The position numbers and the translations under genes are program-made. Under the pieces are notes generated by a model, which was not told where the DNA came from, searched no databases, and saw nothing but the letters and a program-made list of their open reading frames with translations. Below are positions 41,045 to 50,390 of a stretch of DNA of 53,838 bases, one piece after another; within the stretch, counting starts at the first letter, position 1; every line of letters starts with the position of its first letter. Source of the stretch: a virus; the IMG/VR virus record IMGVR_UViG_3300025425_000025, positions 1 to 53,838 of that record. The stretch is one strand, 5' to 3'.

Positions 41045-41073
41045 TTTATACGACATTTTGTGACTAATGTCAA
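41045..41073 (-). promoter_or_regulatory. Capsid promoter
   Basis: On the - strand TTGACA (41073-41068), 17 bp, TATAAA (41050-41045). Faces the capsid gene across a 280-base leader. A second, stronger start inside the late block would explain high capsid output. Confidence 0.75.
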
Positions 41074-41130
41074 CACCTTAATGTATAGTATCTAATACAT
41101 TAAGTTACCTAGTGTACAATTAACTGTACA

Positions 41131-41907
41131 TTATCTAGCTGCACCAGTCATGTCATATAGGATACGGCCATCACGTTGAGCTTTCTCAATTGCAGCTTCG
41201 TTATCGTCGTATTGCTTACCAGTCATAGCTTGAATCTGCGACTCTGTGAACTCGTAGTCAACGCTTCCATCATTAGGAGATACAGATGATCTACTAGGGA
41301 TATCATCAGCAGCATTGTTCTTTTGAGCAGACTTCTTAGTCCTAATTCCTTTTTCAGCCTTATATAGTGAAATTACTTCAGATGCAGCAATCGGATCATC
41401 ATCTTCATATAGGGCGTCTTGCATTCTCTTTGACTTACCATCTAGCCAATCCTTAAACTCCACACTAGGCATGATAGTGCTAAAGAAATCAGGGTGCAGC
41501 TTCTCTAGTTGCATTTCAGCCCGTTCTTTATGATTTGCAGCTTCTCTAGCTTGAAGTTCATCAAAGCGTGAGGACACATCTTCAGTAACAGAACCTAAGT
41601 CCATACCAATTATGCTCTTAACAAAAGCATAGGGCTCTGGATACTTCTTAGACCAATTCTCAACCTCTTCCTTAGTCTTAGGAAGATTAACTTGAGGCTG
41701 ATTGACTTGTTTAGTTAAGGCGTCAACCTTCTTTTCTAAAGTATTAATCTGTTTCTGAGAGTGACTTCGTAAATTACTATAGCGACTTTTCCAATTTAGA
41801 TTTTCATCTTCGTGAGCCTCTTGTCCCTTATTCTTTTCAGTAGGGGCATTAGGATCAACTACGATTTCATTATCTTCGTCTTCATAATCTCTTTTATATA
41901 TTGCCAT
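41131..41907 (-). CDS. Capsid scaffolding protein, 258 aa
   Basis: Highly charged and helical, with coiled coil (SYRNL-type stretch HSQKQINTLEKKVDALTKQV). The C-terminus reads TGKQYDDNEAAIEKAQRDGR. Upstream of the capsid gene, as scaffolds are. Preceded by ACGGAGAAAAACGA. Calling it scaffold rests on position and composition. Confidence 0.75.
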   Translation of the reverse strand: MAIYKRDYEDEDNEIVVDPNAPTEKNKGQEAHEDENLNWKSRYSNLRSHSQKQINTLEKKVDALTKQVNQPQVNLPKTKEEVENWSKKYPEPYAFVKSIIGMDLGSVTEDVSSRFDELQAREAANHKERAEMQLEKLHPDFFSTIMPSVEFKDWLDGKSKRMQDALYEDDDPIAASEVISLYKAEKGIRTKKSAQKNNAADDIPSRSSVSPNDGSVDYEFTESQIQAMTGKQYDDNEAAIEKAQRDGRILYDMTGAAR

Positions 41908-41951
41908 TCGTTTTTCTCCGTTGGGGCTATTAAGTAGCTCAAACTAATCAG

Positions 41952-41969
41952 TGTGACGTAATTGTCACA
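41952..41969 (-). promoter_or_regulatory. Perfect palindrome upstream of the scaffold gene
   Basis: TGTGAC, six bases, GTCACA, about 45 bases before the scaffold start. Could be an operator or a small hairpin in the late mRNA. The half-site spacing differs from the CRP consensus. Confidence 0.35.
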
Positions 41970-42009
41970 AAGTTGATCGAGGGTTAAAGGGTAGCCAACC
42001 TTTATATTA

Positions 42010-42130
42010 CTACATAAAACTATTCAATGTGCTATTCGATGGAGTAGACCTTGGAGAAGATGACCCTGAACTTGTAGTAGTCGTTCCTGTTCCACTATTA
42101 GTTGTCTTAGTAGAGGTAGGACCATGACCC
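42010..42130 (-). pseudogene. Displaced original C-terminus of the wall hydrolase
   Basis: In the frame shifted from the gene at 42107, the sequence reads GPTSTKTTNSGTG, TSSGSSSP, then RSTPSNSTLNSFM and stops at 42010. This continues the repeat text of the upstream gene. Compared with the preceding repeat, 17 bases (from TCA to ATGGC) are missing at the GGGTCA/TGG junction (42121-42130), which breaks the frame. So this was probably the ancestral C-terminus. Confidence 0.6.
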
Positions 42131-42320
42131 TGAACTTGTAATAGTCGTTCCTGTTCCACTATTAGTTGTCTTATCAGATGTACTCTTAGTAGTCGTTCCT
42201 GTTCCACTATTAGTTGTCTTAGTAGATGTAGGACCAGCCATAAAGCCACTTGATGACCCTGAACTTGTAGTAGTCGTTCCTGTTCCACTATTAGTTGTCT
42301 TAGTAGATGTAGGATCAGCC
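42074..42320 (-). repeat. Four degenerate tandem repeats coding Ser/Thr/Gly tail
   Basis: A core of about 30 bases, TAAGACAACTAATAGTGGAA then CAGGAACGACTA, occurs four times (near 42079, 42143, 42191, 42273). Units encode TSTKTTNSGTGTTTTSSG-like text. Repeats differ in flanks, which points to slippage or unequal recombination. Confidence 0.85.
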
Positions 42321-45181
42321 ATAAAGCTACTTAGGCTCCCAAATGAAGGCATTGAACCTACAGGACTATAATTAGAACTACCACCTGAGCTGCTAGTACT
42401 ACTACTGTTACTAGATGAGCTACTATTTTTATCAGACGTAGGCGTAGCTGAGTTATCAATAGAAGTATTACTAGATACATTACTACCATCTGATGCTTTA
42501 CTCATTAATCCAGTAGTCTTTTGATCAGCATCAGAACTGAAGTTACTTAGACTCCCAAATGAAGGCATTGAACCTACAGGACTAGAATTAGAACTAGCAT
42601 CAGAACTGAAGTTACTTAGACTCCCAAATGAAGGCATTGAACCTACAGGACTAGAATTAGAACTAACACTTAATGCTGGCATAATATCAATAGGAGTATT
42701 CTTATCAGGCTGTTTAGTCATGAATGCTTCTTTAGCTCCAAATGATGAAGCCGGAGTGAACACAGGGCTAGGTTCCTTCGTAGGATAGAAGGTATGATTA
42801 CCAATACTCATGGCACCTACACCCTCAGTTATAGCCTCATCAGCCCAATATGGAGTAATATTATTAGTATGAAATTGTAAGCTTCCATATGTATTATCAG
42901 GCATAGTATTATTAAATACGCTTTGTACGATCTTCAATGCTTCTTTATATTCAGGACTTCCTACAGGGAATGTAGCTGCCGGATTATTTCCACCTTCACT
43001 AACAGCATTCCATGCAGAGAATTGCTTCTTCTGAGTAGCTACATCTTTAGGATCAGGAGGGTATGCACCACTAAGGGCACGATTCTTAATGACATTAGCA
43101 ACAGCTAACATACCTTCAACACCCTCACCAGATGCTTCACCTAGAACTGTCTGTACAAGAATACGTTCTCTTTCCTTATCATTAAGAGAGTAAGGACCAG
43201 TCATATCCTTTGTACTTTCTTCAGTATTAGGAGCATATGCACTAGCCTGTGAAGATGTATTAGTACTACCACCAAAGGCGTCATCAATAGCCCCTACATC
43301 ATCCACTTTAGTAGTAGGTGCAGCGGCCATAAGGTCATCTTGCATATTGGTATTTGTGTTATTCACAAATGATGATGGATTAACAGCACTAGATGGTAGA
43401 CTAGTAGGAGTAGTATGCGTAGGTTCCCAAGGAATTACTAATCCATCAGCAGCGGTAAGAGGTGGCTTAGCTACAGGAGGTGTAGGTGTAGGGAAACCTT
43501 GATTAGAGTATGATTTATTTAGAGACTCTAATACAGAAGCAAGTCTAGGATTAACATAAGACACTTCTTCTTGTATAGAAGTTTGACCTTTAGCAATAGC
43601 TTGCATTACATTAGGATCATTAAGTTCTTGTTCTACAGCAGGTTTGGTTACTCGTCTAAACCCTACTACATTATTAGCTCCATAAGTTGAAATACTTACA
43701 GAATTATTTTGGTTTCCTCCTAGTACTTGATATGTTCCATCAGGATTAATACTAGAAACAATACCAACATGTCCATCCCAAGTAGCATTAGTTGCAGGTC
43801 TATCCAGTACTATAATGTCTCCAACCTGTACATCACCATTTCCTACAGATTCACCTACATCTAGGAAAGACTTAGCAACAGGGCTACCCGAACCTTCTAT
43901 ACCTGATTCAAATAGAACACCATTTAACCATGCCGCGCACCATGCAGTTTTGTTAGGGTCTAATGCTCCACCAGTAGAAGGATCAGAAATACCAGCTTTA
44001 GTAAAAAATGCACTTAATGCTTGGGCTTGTTCTGGATTAGCTTCATCATACCCTAACCATGCTTTAGCGACTTCAAGAGGATCATTAGTTTTCTTAGCCG
44101 CAGCTACAGCAGCTTGAACATTAGGAGCATTTTGTTGATCTATAATCCCCTGAGTTTTAGTTGCAGGAATAGGAGTTTGGCTATATGTGCTACCAGATGA
44201 TTGTGTAGAGCTAGGCGGCAGTAATCTACCAATAAAGTCTTCAACCTGTTGAATACTATTAACACTATTACCAAATGTTTCTGCTAGATTACCAATGTTA
44301 CCAAATATTTCTGCTAGATTAGAAGTAATTGAAACAGGAACACTATCCAGACTTTCTTTAAGCGGACCACGAGCAACACCTGGAGCTACAGCTAATGTAG
44401 CAGCTTCAAATATATTTAGTGGCTTTCCAGATGCCTCTCCCATAATTTTAGCAAAGTTACCAACTTCCTGATCACTCATGCCATCCACAATCTTTAACAT
44501 TGTTTCTTTTGGATTAACACTTGCTAAGGCTACGTCAATAGCTTCACCAATACTACGAATTCCGTCACTAACATTAGGAACACTAACACCATTAGATGTA
44601 TTACCTGTAGATACTAGTTGGCTACCTACAGTACTATCATAAGACTTACCTGTTGAAGTACCTTCTACTACATTAGGGCTTATAGACCCGTGAGTTGTGG
44701 GTATAGCTTCATCAGTAGCGCCAGTCTTGAATTCTTGAACTTTGTTATAATCCGACTTACTAAGAAATCCTACTGGATCAGCAGTAGTTAATCCTAGGGC
44801 TTCAGCAACAGTACCTTTAACATTTAATGGTATGTCTCTCTTTAGATCACTGGCAGTATGAAATGCAGCTTTAAGGTCTTCAATAATATTACCTGAACCC
44901 TTAGATACATTAGGATTTTCATACCATTCTTTCCAGTAGTTACTATTATCAGAAGATGAACCACCTCCACCACCAGAAGACGAATCAGAATCAGTATTTG
45001 TACTACCTTCAGATGGAGTATCAGCACCAACAGGAGGATTAACTCCTTGATCTATAACTGTATAGCCCTCTAAACTAGATAGCTCTGCTCCTGTTTCAGC
45101 ATCGAAGAATGCTACTCGTAACCCTATACCATTGGAATTACGTACTACTCTACGATATGCTTTTTTTAGTGCTTCTGGCAT
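42107..45181 (-). CDS. Virion-associated bifunctional cell-wall hydrolase, 1024 aa
   Basis: Two enzymatic domains are visible. A TIGR02594/CHAP-like Cys peptidase has TAWCAAWLNGVLFESG and DGHVGIVSSINPDGTYQVLG (Cys and His of the catalytic pair). A SleB/hydrolase-2 domain has LVQTVLGEASGEGVEGMLAV, ANVIKNRALSG and FSAWN. The SleB-type Glu (GEASGEG) is present. The C-terminus is Ser/Thr/Gly repeats, including two 23-residue units with SPVGSMPSFGSLSNFSSDA. A tail-associated lysin for entry is likely. The last residues are frameshifted relative to the ancestral end. Confidence 0.82.
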   Translation of the reverse strand: MPEALKKAYRRVVRNSNGIGLRVAFFDAETGAELSSLEGYTVIDQGVNPPVGADTPSEGSTNTDSDSSSGGGGGSSSDNSNYWKEWYENPNVSKGSGNIIEDLKAAFHTASDLKRDIPLNVKGTVAEALGLTTADPVGFLSKSDYNKVQEFKTGATDEAIPTTHGSISPNVVEGTSTGKSYDSTVGSQLVSTGNTSNGVSVPNVSDGIRSIGEAIDVALASVNPKETMLKIVDGMSDQEVGNFAKIMGEASGKPLNIFEAATLAVAPGVARGPLKESLDSVPVSITSNLAEIFGNIGNLAETFGNSVNSIQQVEDFIGRLLPPSSTQSSGSTYSQTPIPATKTQGIIDQQNAPNVQAAVAAAKKTNDPLEVAKAWLGYDEANPEQAQALSAFFTKAGISDPSTGGALDPNKTAWCAAWLNGVLFESGIEGSGSPVAKSFLDVGESVGNGDVQVGDIIVLDRPATNATWDGHVGIVSSINPDGTYQVLGGNQNNSVSISTYGANNVVGFRRVTKPAVEQELNDPNVMQAIAKGQTSIQEEVSYVNPRLASVLESLNKSYSNQGFPTPTPPVAKPPLTAADGLVIPWEPTHTTPTSLPSSAVNPSSFVNNTNTNMQDDLMAAAPTTKVDDVGAIDDAFGGSTNTSSQASAYAPNTEESTKDMTGPYSLNDKERERILVQTVLGEASGEGVEGMLAVANVIKNRALSGAYPPDPKDVATQKKQFSAWNAVSEGGNNPAATFPVGSPEYKEALKIVQSVFNNTMPDNTYGSLQFHTNNITPYWADEAITEGVGAMSIGNHTFYPTKEPSPVFTPASSFGAKEAFMTKQPDKNTPIDIMPALSVSSNSSPVGSMPSFGSLSNFSSDASSNSSPVGSMPSFGSLSNFSSDADQKTTGLMSKASDGSNVSSNTSIDNSATPTSDKNSSSSSNSSSTSSSGGSSNYSPVGSMPSFGSLSSFMADPTSTKTTNSGTGTTTTSSGSSSGFMAGPTSTKTTNSGTGTTTKSTSDKTTNSGTGTTITSSGSWSYLY
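42528..42665 (-). repeat. Two 69-bp tandem repeats in the wall-hydrolase gene
   Basis: Copies at 42528-42596 and 42597-42665 are virtually identical, coding 23 residues (SSPVGSMPSFGSLSNFSSDA and flanks). A third, partial copy lies at about 42326-42391. Length in multiples of three keeps frame. Confidence 0.9.
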
Positions 45182-45189
45182 TTATTATC

Positions 45190-45414
45190 CTATTTTTTAA
45201 CGCTATATTCAGACGCTAGTACTTCGTCTCTTAGAGACTTAAACCTTCTTAGTTCTCTTATCTGTCCCTGAATAATAGTTGCATCCCTTCCTTCTGATGT
45301 TTCTAGTATCTTATGAAGGGATGCAATTCTATAATCAACATACTCTAATACTATGTTAAAATAGTCTACATTATTAACTAATGGTAACAGCTTTTCACCG
45401 TCTTGTTTATTCAT
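45190..45414 (-). CDS. Small helical protein, 74 aa
   Basis: MNKQDGEKLLPLVNNVDYFN, DYRIASLHKILETSEG, GQIRELRRFKSLRDEVL: all-helical. Small helical proteins near portal genes in podoviruses are common. Role unknown. One-base spacing to neighbours. Confidence 0.65.
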   Translation of the reverse strand: MNKQDGEKLLPLVNNVDYFNIVLEYVDYRIASLHKILETSEGRDATIIQGQIRELRRFKSLRDEVLASEYSVKK

Positions 45415-45813
45415 TTATACTTTCTTTGCATACGCTGATAAAGAAGTAGTACCGGCACTTGATATAGCTGCTCTTACATAACCAGAAGGGAGAGCAAATG
45501 CTACTCCACCATCAGTAGTTAAAGCATATGTAGAACCAAAACCAATCCAAGTACTATTATCAGCAGACCATTCTAGTGCAGCCGTAGCACCATCCCATGT
45601 GCCATTTACGAAGAAGATACCATTACCTCCGGTCCAAGCTTTACCAGCACCCGTTGTGTCACCATCTTCTAGTAGCTCAATAGTAGCCTCATTTGATCCG
45701 CCAGACACGCTTGATACGATAAGTCTACCACTAGCATCAACTTGAAGGTCTGCCCATTGATCATTAGCTACAGTAGGTGGAGTTGTATTATGTTTTGCAC
45801 GAATATTAGCCAT
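45415..45813 (-). CDS. Beta-rich virion protein, 132 aa
   Basis: MANIRAKHNTTPPTVANDQW, ADLQVDASGRLIV is a frequent opening of phage structural proteins. The second half (ALEWSADNSTWIGFGSTYAL, GYVRAAISSAGTTSLSAY) is an Ig-like beta pattern. Probably decoration or adsorption-associated. Confidence 0.65.
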   Translation of the reverse strand: MANIRAKHNTTPPTVANDQWADLQVDASGRLIVSSVSGGSNEATIELLEDGDTTGAGKAWTGGNGIFFVNGTWDGATAALEWSADNSTWIGFGSTYALTTDGGVAFALPSGYVRAAISSAGTTSLSAYAKKV

Positions 45814-45867
45814 TTTATTTTCCTTTTTGCTATTCCGATTTATCCAACCGGAGAATTTATATTACTT

Positions 45868-46152
45868 TTATGAAACCTGTACAGCTAGAATCTTATAGTA
45901 TGTACCAGTTGAGTCTTTAATCATTAGTGTATGTGTTCCAGAAGCTTGAGCATCTTCTGCTGCTGCGTTGTCTAGAGTTAGATCACCAGTAAGTACTAGA
46001 TCATCTACTGATAAACTATCTAGGTCATCCTTATGGACAACGCTATCTAAAATATCTAAGATTAGTTGTGGCTTAACACCATCGACAGTAGACTTATTGC
46101 TATCTCCATAACGAAGTCTTGATTGTAGTTCAGTTAAAGTTCTTTCAGTCAT
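45868..46152 (-). CDS. Small virion-region protein, 94 aa
   Basis: MTERTLTELQSRLRYGDSNK, then helical DILDSVVHKDDLDSLSVDDL and a short beta end (HTLMIKDSTGTYYKILAVQV). Directly follows the portal gene. No family recognised; structural role by context. Confidence 0.65.
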   Translation of the reverse strand: MTERTLTELQSRLRYGDSNKSTVDGVKPQLILDILDSVVHKDDLDSLSVDDLVLTGDLTLDNAAAEDAQASGTHTLMIKDSTGTYYKILAVQVS

Positions 46153-46162
46153 TTATTTTCCT

Positions 46163-48298
46163 TTATGCGTTTGCATTACCGGCAGCATTACTACCGCCAT
46201 TATCTCCACCACCACTACCAGAGAAACCAGCAGCACCTGGTTCAGGGGCAGCACCGGGAGCTATATTACCCCCGCCATTGCCTGTAGGATCAGAAGGATT
46301 AGGGGTACTCATATTGCCCTGTCCACCTTGTCCTTGTTGTTGTGGTTGTATACCCATAGCATCATTCATCTTTTTTAATAGATGAGCTTGGATAGCTGCT
46401 TCTCTAGGATCATTAACAACCTTATCTTCTTCAAGATCAAGAGTAATAGCAAGCTCACGAAGTAGATAGTCTCTCTTAACAAACGGCGCATCCATAGGAG
46501 TAGCTGTAAGTTGTAAGAACTGTAGAAGCTTTTGGCTTCTTACTTCATTACGCATTAGGCTTTCAGTACCCTTTGCAATGATAGCTAGATCACCAATAGT
46601 ATCCTTATCATAGTTGAATTGCATATTAAACGCAAACGAATCTTTACCTAGAGGTAGAAGAATATAATCATCAACATTACGAACTACTGCTTTAATATTC
46701 AAACTAGCAGCACCCATAAGCATACTCATACCGGCAGCAGTACGGCCCATACCTTGAACACCAGTACCACCATGAGCATATGACGGCATACCAGTTGATT
46801 CGTCTGTTAGTTGTCTTGCCTTCTCATACACTTGAAGAAGTTCATTTGTAACAGTAGGGAACTTTACTCCATGAACTGACTGTCCAACTTGACCACCTTG
46901 TCTTCTGAAAATCTTACCGGGATAAATACGCATATCTTGACCGGGAACTAGATTAGTTTCGTCAATATCAAATACTAGGCTTGCTGATAGTGCGAGATTA
47001 TCAATAGCCATACGCATAGTGCCGTTCATAAGCCTCTGTGTATCAACCATATTCTCAGCAACACCAATACCAAAGAATGAATATGGATTCATTTCATATG
47101 GGCAAGCATGATACGGAATTCTTGTAGGAGTAAACGGATTAAGAACTAATCTAATAGTTTGTCCATTACATACCCATACATTAACTTGGAACTCTTCAGA
47201 ATCTTCTAACTCTTCAGGAATTTCAATCTCTGTATCTTCAAAGATAGTTCTGTCCATAACTCCCCAATATTCTAGAACTTCATAACTCTCATTTGATACC
47301 ATTGACTCATTGTCATCTAGAATTGACTCCCATGTTTCAGGTGAGTAATTAGGACCACGATCAATAGCAGCATCAATACTTGAATTTCTAAAATGAGGTC
47401 TACGCTTTAATTCTCTAAGCTTAGATTTACTCATCTTATGACGTTCTACAACATATTCAGCTTCAGCCATATTCTTAGCTTCTGCATCAGGGTAGAAATT
47501 CCAAATACTACATGAAGAAATCTTGGGTACTCTCTTTTTAATTGGAGTGTACTTACCTTCCTCATCCCATTTAGGATAATCTTTATTAGTTACGAATGGA
47601 CCTTTAATAACACCATGTCCAAATAGAGATAATTCAAAAGCCATGAATCTTAAATGTGTACTGGCTTCTGATTCTTCTAATTGATCATGGATTTGCTTTT
47701 CCATTTTCCTAGCAGCAATACGCACAGGTTCCCACGTAGCCGATGACGGGGTTAGCCCTACGCCCTCTTTGAGACTGTCTGTAATGCGCGAGAGAGTCTT
47801 GCGTAGTGACCCTAGCTGTGGACGGGCCATAGACGCTCTAGGGGCTTCCTCTTTGTCCCCTGTCTGGTCTTTAGGATCAAACATAACGTTGTCTGGCGTG
47901 TCGCCAATACTGACAGGAGTAGGTTCAACACCAATAGGGAATTTCCCACCAGCAAATAGCACATCTACTACTTGAGCATATGCAGCTAGAACTTTAGTCT
48001 TAGTAACCTTAATGAAAGCTCTAGACTTCTCTTCTTCACTGAATTGAACTTCAGGACTATAGCGACCACGATAATTACGATAGGCTTCTAGCCAACGATG
48101 TTCATCAGGTTCTCTTCTAGTTCGTGATCTATTGAATCGTTCATTAACGTATTCTACAATCTGATCCAGACGATATACGTTTTCTTCAGGATTTTTTTCT
48201 TCTTCTAAAGATATAGAATGATCCTCAGTAGAAGGAACAGATGTTTCTGCCCCCTCTTGATTATCCGCTCCTGAAGTTTTGTCTGTTATAAATGCCAT
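46163..48298 (-). CDS. Portal protein, 711 aa
   Basis: RLDQIVEYVNERFNRSRTRR, LEAYRNYRGRYSPEVQFS, KTKVLAAYAQVVDVLF, then WNFYPDAEAKNMAEAEYVVE, FFGIGVAENMVDTQRLMNGT and ALSASLVFDIDETNLVPGQD fit the 12-fold portal of podoviruses. The C-terminus is Gly/Asn-rich. DNA at about 47700-47960, encoding a linker (DTPDNVMFDPKDQTGDKEEA), looks more G+C-rich than its surroundings, so it may be a replaced segment. Starts one base after the terminase stop. Confidence 0.9.
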   Translation of the reverse strand: MAFITDKTSGADNQEGAETSVPSTEDHSISLEEEKNPEENVYRLDQIVEYVNERFNRSRTRREPDEHRWLEAYRNYRGRYSPEVQFSEEEKSRAFIKVTKTKVLAAYAQVVDVLFAGGKFPIGVEPTPVSIGDTPDNVMFDPKDQTGDKEEAPRASMARPQLGSLRKTLSRITDSLKEGVGLTPSSATWEPVRIAARKMEKQIHDQLEESEASTHLRFMAFELSLFGHGVIKGPFVTNKDYPKWDEEGKYTPIKKRVPKISSCSIWNFYPDAEAKNMAEAEYVVERHKMSKSKLRELKRRPHFRNSSIDAAIDRGPNYSPETWESILDDNESMVSNESYEVLEYWGVMDRTIFEDTEIEIPEELEDSEEFQVNVWVCNGQTIRLVLNPFTPTRIPYHACPYEMNPYSFFGIGVAENMVDTQRLMNGTMRMAIDNLALSASLVFDIDETNLVPGQDMRIYPGKIFRRQGGQVGQSVHGVKFPTVTNELLQVYEKARQLTDESTGMPSYAHGGTGVQGMGRTAAGMSMLMGAASLNIKAVVRNVDDYILLPLGKDSFAFNMQFNYDKDTIGDLAIIAKGTESLMRNEVRSQKLLQFLQLTATPMDAPFVKRDYLLRELAITLDLEEDKVVNDPREAAIQAHLLKKMNDAMGIQPQQQGQGGQGNMSTPNPSDPTGNGGGNIAPGAAPEPGAAGFSGSGGGDNGGSNAAGNANA

Positions 48299-50230
48299 TT
48301 AGTATCCCATTGTTGGGTCTGATGGACGGTAGGTTTGTCCAAAATCCATTCCACCAAAGTCAAAAGGTGAGATTGCTCTAGGTCGAGTCATTATACCATA
48401 CCTTAAAGCATCATACGTATGATCGCTTAAATACCTATCGTCAATATCTTCTTTTCCATCAGGATGAGAAGGCAACATAGGAAGGTCAGTAATTAGTTGT
48501 CTGCATGTATTGAATATCTTTATTCCGGGCTCATTAATTATTTCGTTGTAGTCATTAGTTCCTACGTCTCTCACACGTAATAGTTCATGAAGTCGATTCT
48601 TTCCATTAGTCCTAGAACCAGCACCACGATCAGAAGGACGCCATCTACAACCTCTAGCAATCATTTCTTCAGCAATAGAAGGTCCAGTTTGACCTCTTTG
48701 ATGCCATACAGAACTATCCATAACTCCATACTGCATGTGTTCACCAGCTTCTAGCTCAAGAATCATATCAGCTAGTTGAGCGCCAGTCTTTCTAGTAACA
48801 TACAACTCTCTATATAATATCAGAGTTTCATACACCGGGTCAATAGCAAACCACAAAACAGCAGCATTACTTGAATAACCATAGTCACAACTTCTAAATC
48901 GTTTCCATGATGATGGAATAGTGAAAGGCTCTATAACATGTACAGATTGTTTAAATTCACTAAATGCCGCACCTTCAACCATATTCCAGTCACCTTCAAG
49001 AAGTTGTCTTCTCTGAGCTTCAGGTAGGGATAGTAGCGAGGCTTCATATCTTCCATCAGCATATAGATATGGATTATCACTTAGCTTAGCAGGTATGAAA
49101 CGTCTTTGAAATAGTGGCGCATTAGGATGAATAGGATGATCAGGAGGATATCTTAGTATATTACCAGTATCAGTATCAGTCGCATAAAATGCTTCTCCCC
49201 AAGGAGCAGGATCAATAAACATTTTCTTAATCCATGTGCCCCCAACACCACCGGGGTTAGCTGTAGCTCTTTGACTAAGAGGAATGTTTGAATCAGTAGA
49301 ACGTAGTCTAGAACGCATATAGTTCCAAGTGTAGGGGCTTGCCCAATGTCCTAGTTCATCAAATCCAATCCAAGTAAAAGCCTGTCCCTGATATCTCTCA
49401 ACGTCTTCATCACGATCAAGATACGTCATCCATAGTTGTGCGCCACTAGGGAATACCCATGATGACGTTTGTTCTTTCCACTTTGCACCGGGAAAGGCTC
49501 TAGGATATATTAGACGAGACTTTTGTTTTAGTTCTCTAAGTTCGTCATTTGTCTTTCTGAATAGGATAGCATTACAACTAGGACTATTGAAATATCTCAT
49601 AGGGTCAGCTAACATAGCGTAGGATTTACCTCCACCAGCAGCGCCACCATATAGTACTTCTTGTTCAGGTGCAGCTAGGAAATCAGTTTGAGGACCACTA
49701 TTAGGTTTGAATACTACATCAAGATCACTATCATCTTTAGGTTCAGCAGGGATAGAATACTCAGATGCTTTAACTTGATCATCAGCAGTAGTAATAGCCT
49801 CTTCAAGATTCTTAGTACGAATGGATAAAGAACGCTTAGCACCAGATACCTTATCTTTAAGCTTCTTTAACTGTTGTTCTTCTTTCGTTCTTGAAACACG
49901 TCTATTCTTACTTTTTTCTTTTAGTAAGGCTGCCCGTTCATTACCGGCAATACCTTTTCTATGCTTCTCCCAAATCACTTTGATACCCTGGTGAGATATA
50001 GGCTTACCACCAATTGCAGGAGAGCGATCAGAATACCAATCAGCTACAGATCGAAAGGAATTACCCTGATCTACAAAATCCATAGCCTCTTCTAGAAGTT
50101 CAATTACTCTAAGATCAGGGACGAATACTTTTGTATTTTTATCGTCTTTTGTATAACCATGCGGCGTTCTAGCTGTTAGGTTTATTCGTGGAATATTATC
50201 CCATGTGTCTTTTGGAGTAAATTTAGGCAA
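48299..50230 (-). CDS. terL: Large terminase with N-terminal DNA-binding extension, 643 aa
   Basis: Packaging motor. Walker A GGAAGGGKSYAM (K202), Walker B TWIGFDELGHW, and the nuclease domain with SCDYGYSS, YGVMDSSVW and LSDHTYDALRYG. Residues about 40-92 (DLRVIELLEEAMDFVDQGNS, PISHQGIKVIWEKH) look like a resolvase-type helix-turn-helix, then a Lys-rich coiled coil up to 150. No separate small terminase was recognised, so this extension may do that job. Promoter 26 bp upstream. Confidence 0.92.
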   Translation of the reverse strand: MPKFTPKDTWDNIPRINLTARTPHGYTKDDKNTKVFVPDLRVIELLEEAMDFVDQGNSFRSVADWYSDRSPAIGGKPISHQGIKVIWEKHRKGIAGNERAALLKEKSKNRRVSRTKEEQQLKKLKDKVSGAKRSLSIRTKNLEEAITTADDQVKASEYSIPAEPKDDSDLDVVFKPNSGPQTDFLAAPEQEVLYGGAAGGGKSYAMLADPMRYFNSPSCNAILFRKTNDELRELKQKSRLIYPRAFPGAKWKEQTSSWVFPSGAQLWMTYLDRDEDVERYQGQAFTWIGFDELGHWASPYTWNYMRSRLRSTDSNIPLSQRATANPGGVGGTWIKKMFIDPAPWGEAFYATDTDTGNILRYPPDHPIHPNAPLFQRRFIPAKLSDNPYLYADGRYEASLLSLPEAQRRQLLEGDWNMVEGAAFSEFKQSVHVIEPFTIPSSWKRFRSCDYGYSSNAAVLWFAIDPVYETLILYRELYVTRKTGAQLADMILELEAGEHMQYGVMDSSVWHQRGQTGPSIAEEMIARGCRWRPSDRGAGSRTNGKNRLHELLRVRDVGTNDYNEIINEPGIKIFNTCRQLITDLPMLPSHPDGKEDIDDRYLSDHTYDALRYGIMTRPRAISPFDFGGMDFGQTYRPSDPTMGY

Positions 50231-50255
50231 ACTGTATTCCTTTTAAGTATACCAA

Positions 50256-50284
50256 ATGATAACAGATATTTAGCTACTTGTAAA
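50256..50284 (-). promoter_or_regulatory. Late promoter at the terminase gene
   Basis: On the - strand TTTACA (50284-50279), 17 bp, TATCAT (50261-50256); each hexamer matches 5/6. It would begin the structural operon. Confidence 0.65.
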
Positions 50285-50295
50285 GTAAGACAAAC

Positions 50296-50332
50296 AAAAA
50301 AAATCCCCAAGGCCAATTAAGACCAAGGGGAT
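50296..50332 (-). terminator. Rho-independent terminator before the late operon
   Basis: On the - strand TCCCC(TT)GG and CC(TT)GGGGA pair around TCTTAATT, followed by eight T. Ends the tRNA/metalloprotein transcript just upstream of the late promoter. Confidence 0.85.
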
Positions 50333-50390
50333 ATAAGTTTAGTGACAACGGTTTATTTATAGATTCTCTAGAAACGTCCTAAATAAAGGC

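Larger units (their letters stand above)
40762..41130 (-). other. Noncoding leader between scaffold and capsid genes
   Basis: 369 bases without a gene. It contains a consensus-like promoter (41045-41073), a hairpin at the predicted transcript start (40999-41037), a second bulged stem AACTTATC/GATAGTT (about 40800-40824), and the capsid ribosome-binding site. No coding frame is supported. Confidence 0.75.

Noticed and set aside
41952-41969. CRP-binding site
   Set aside because: TGTGA and TCACA are present but 8 bases apart instead of 6; kept only as a palindrome.
42074-42665. CRISPR-like array
   Set aside because: Repeats lie in frame within a coding region and are adjacent or of irregular spacing, with no unique spacers; no cas genes except a Cas4/RecB-like nuclease typical of phage replication.
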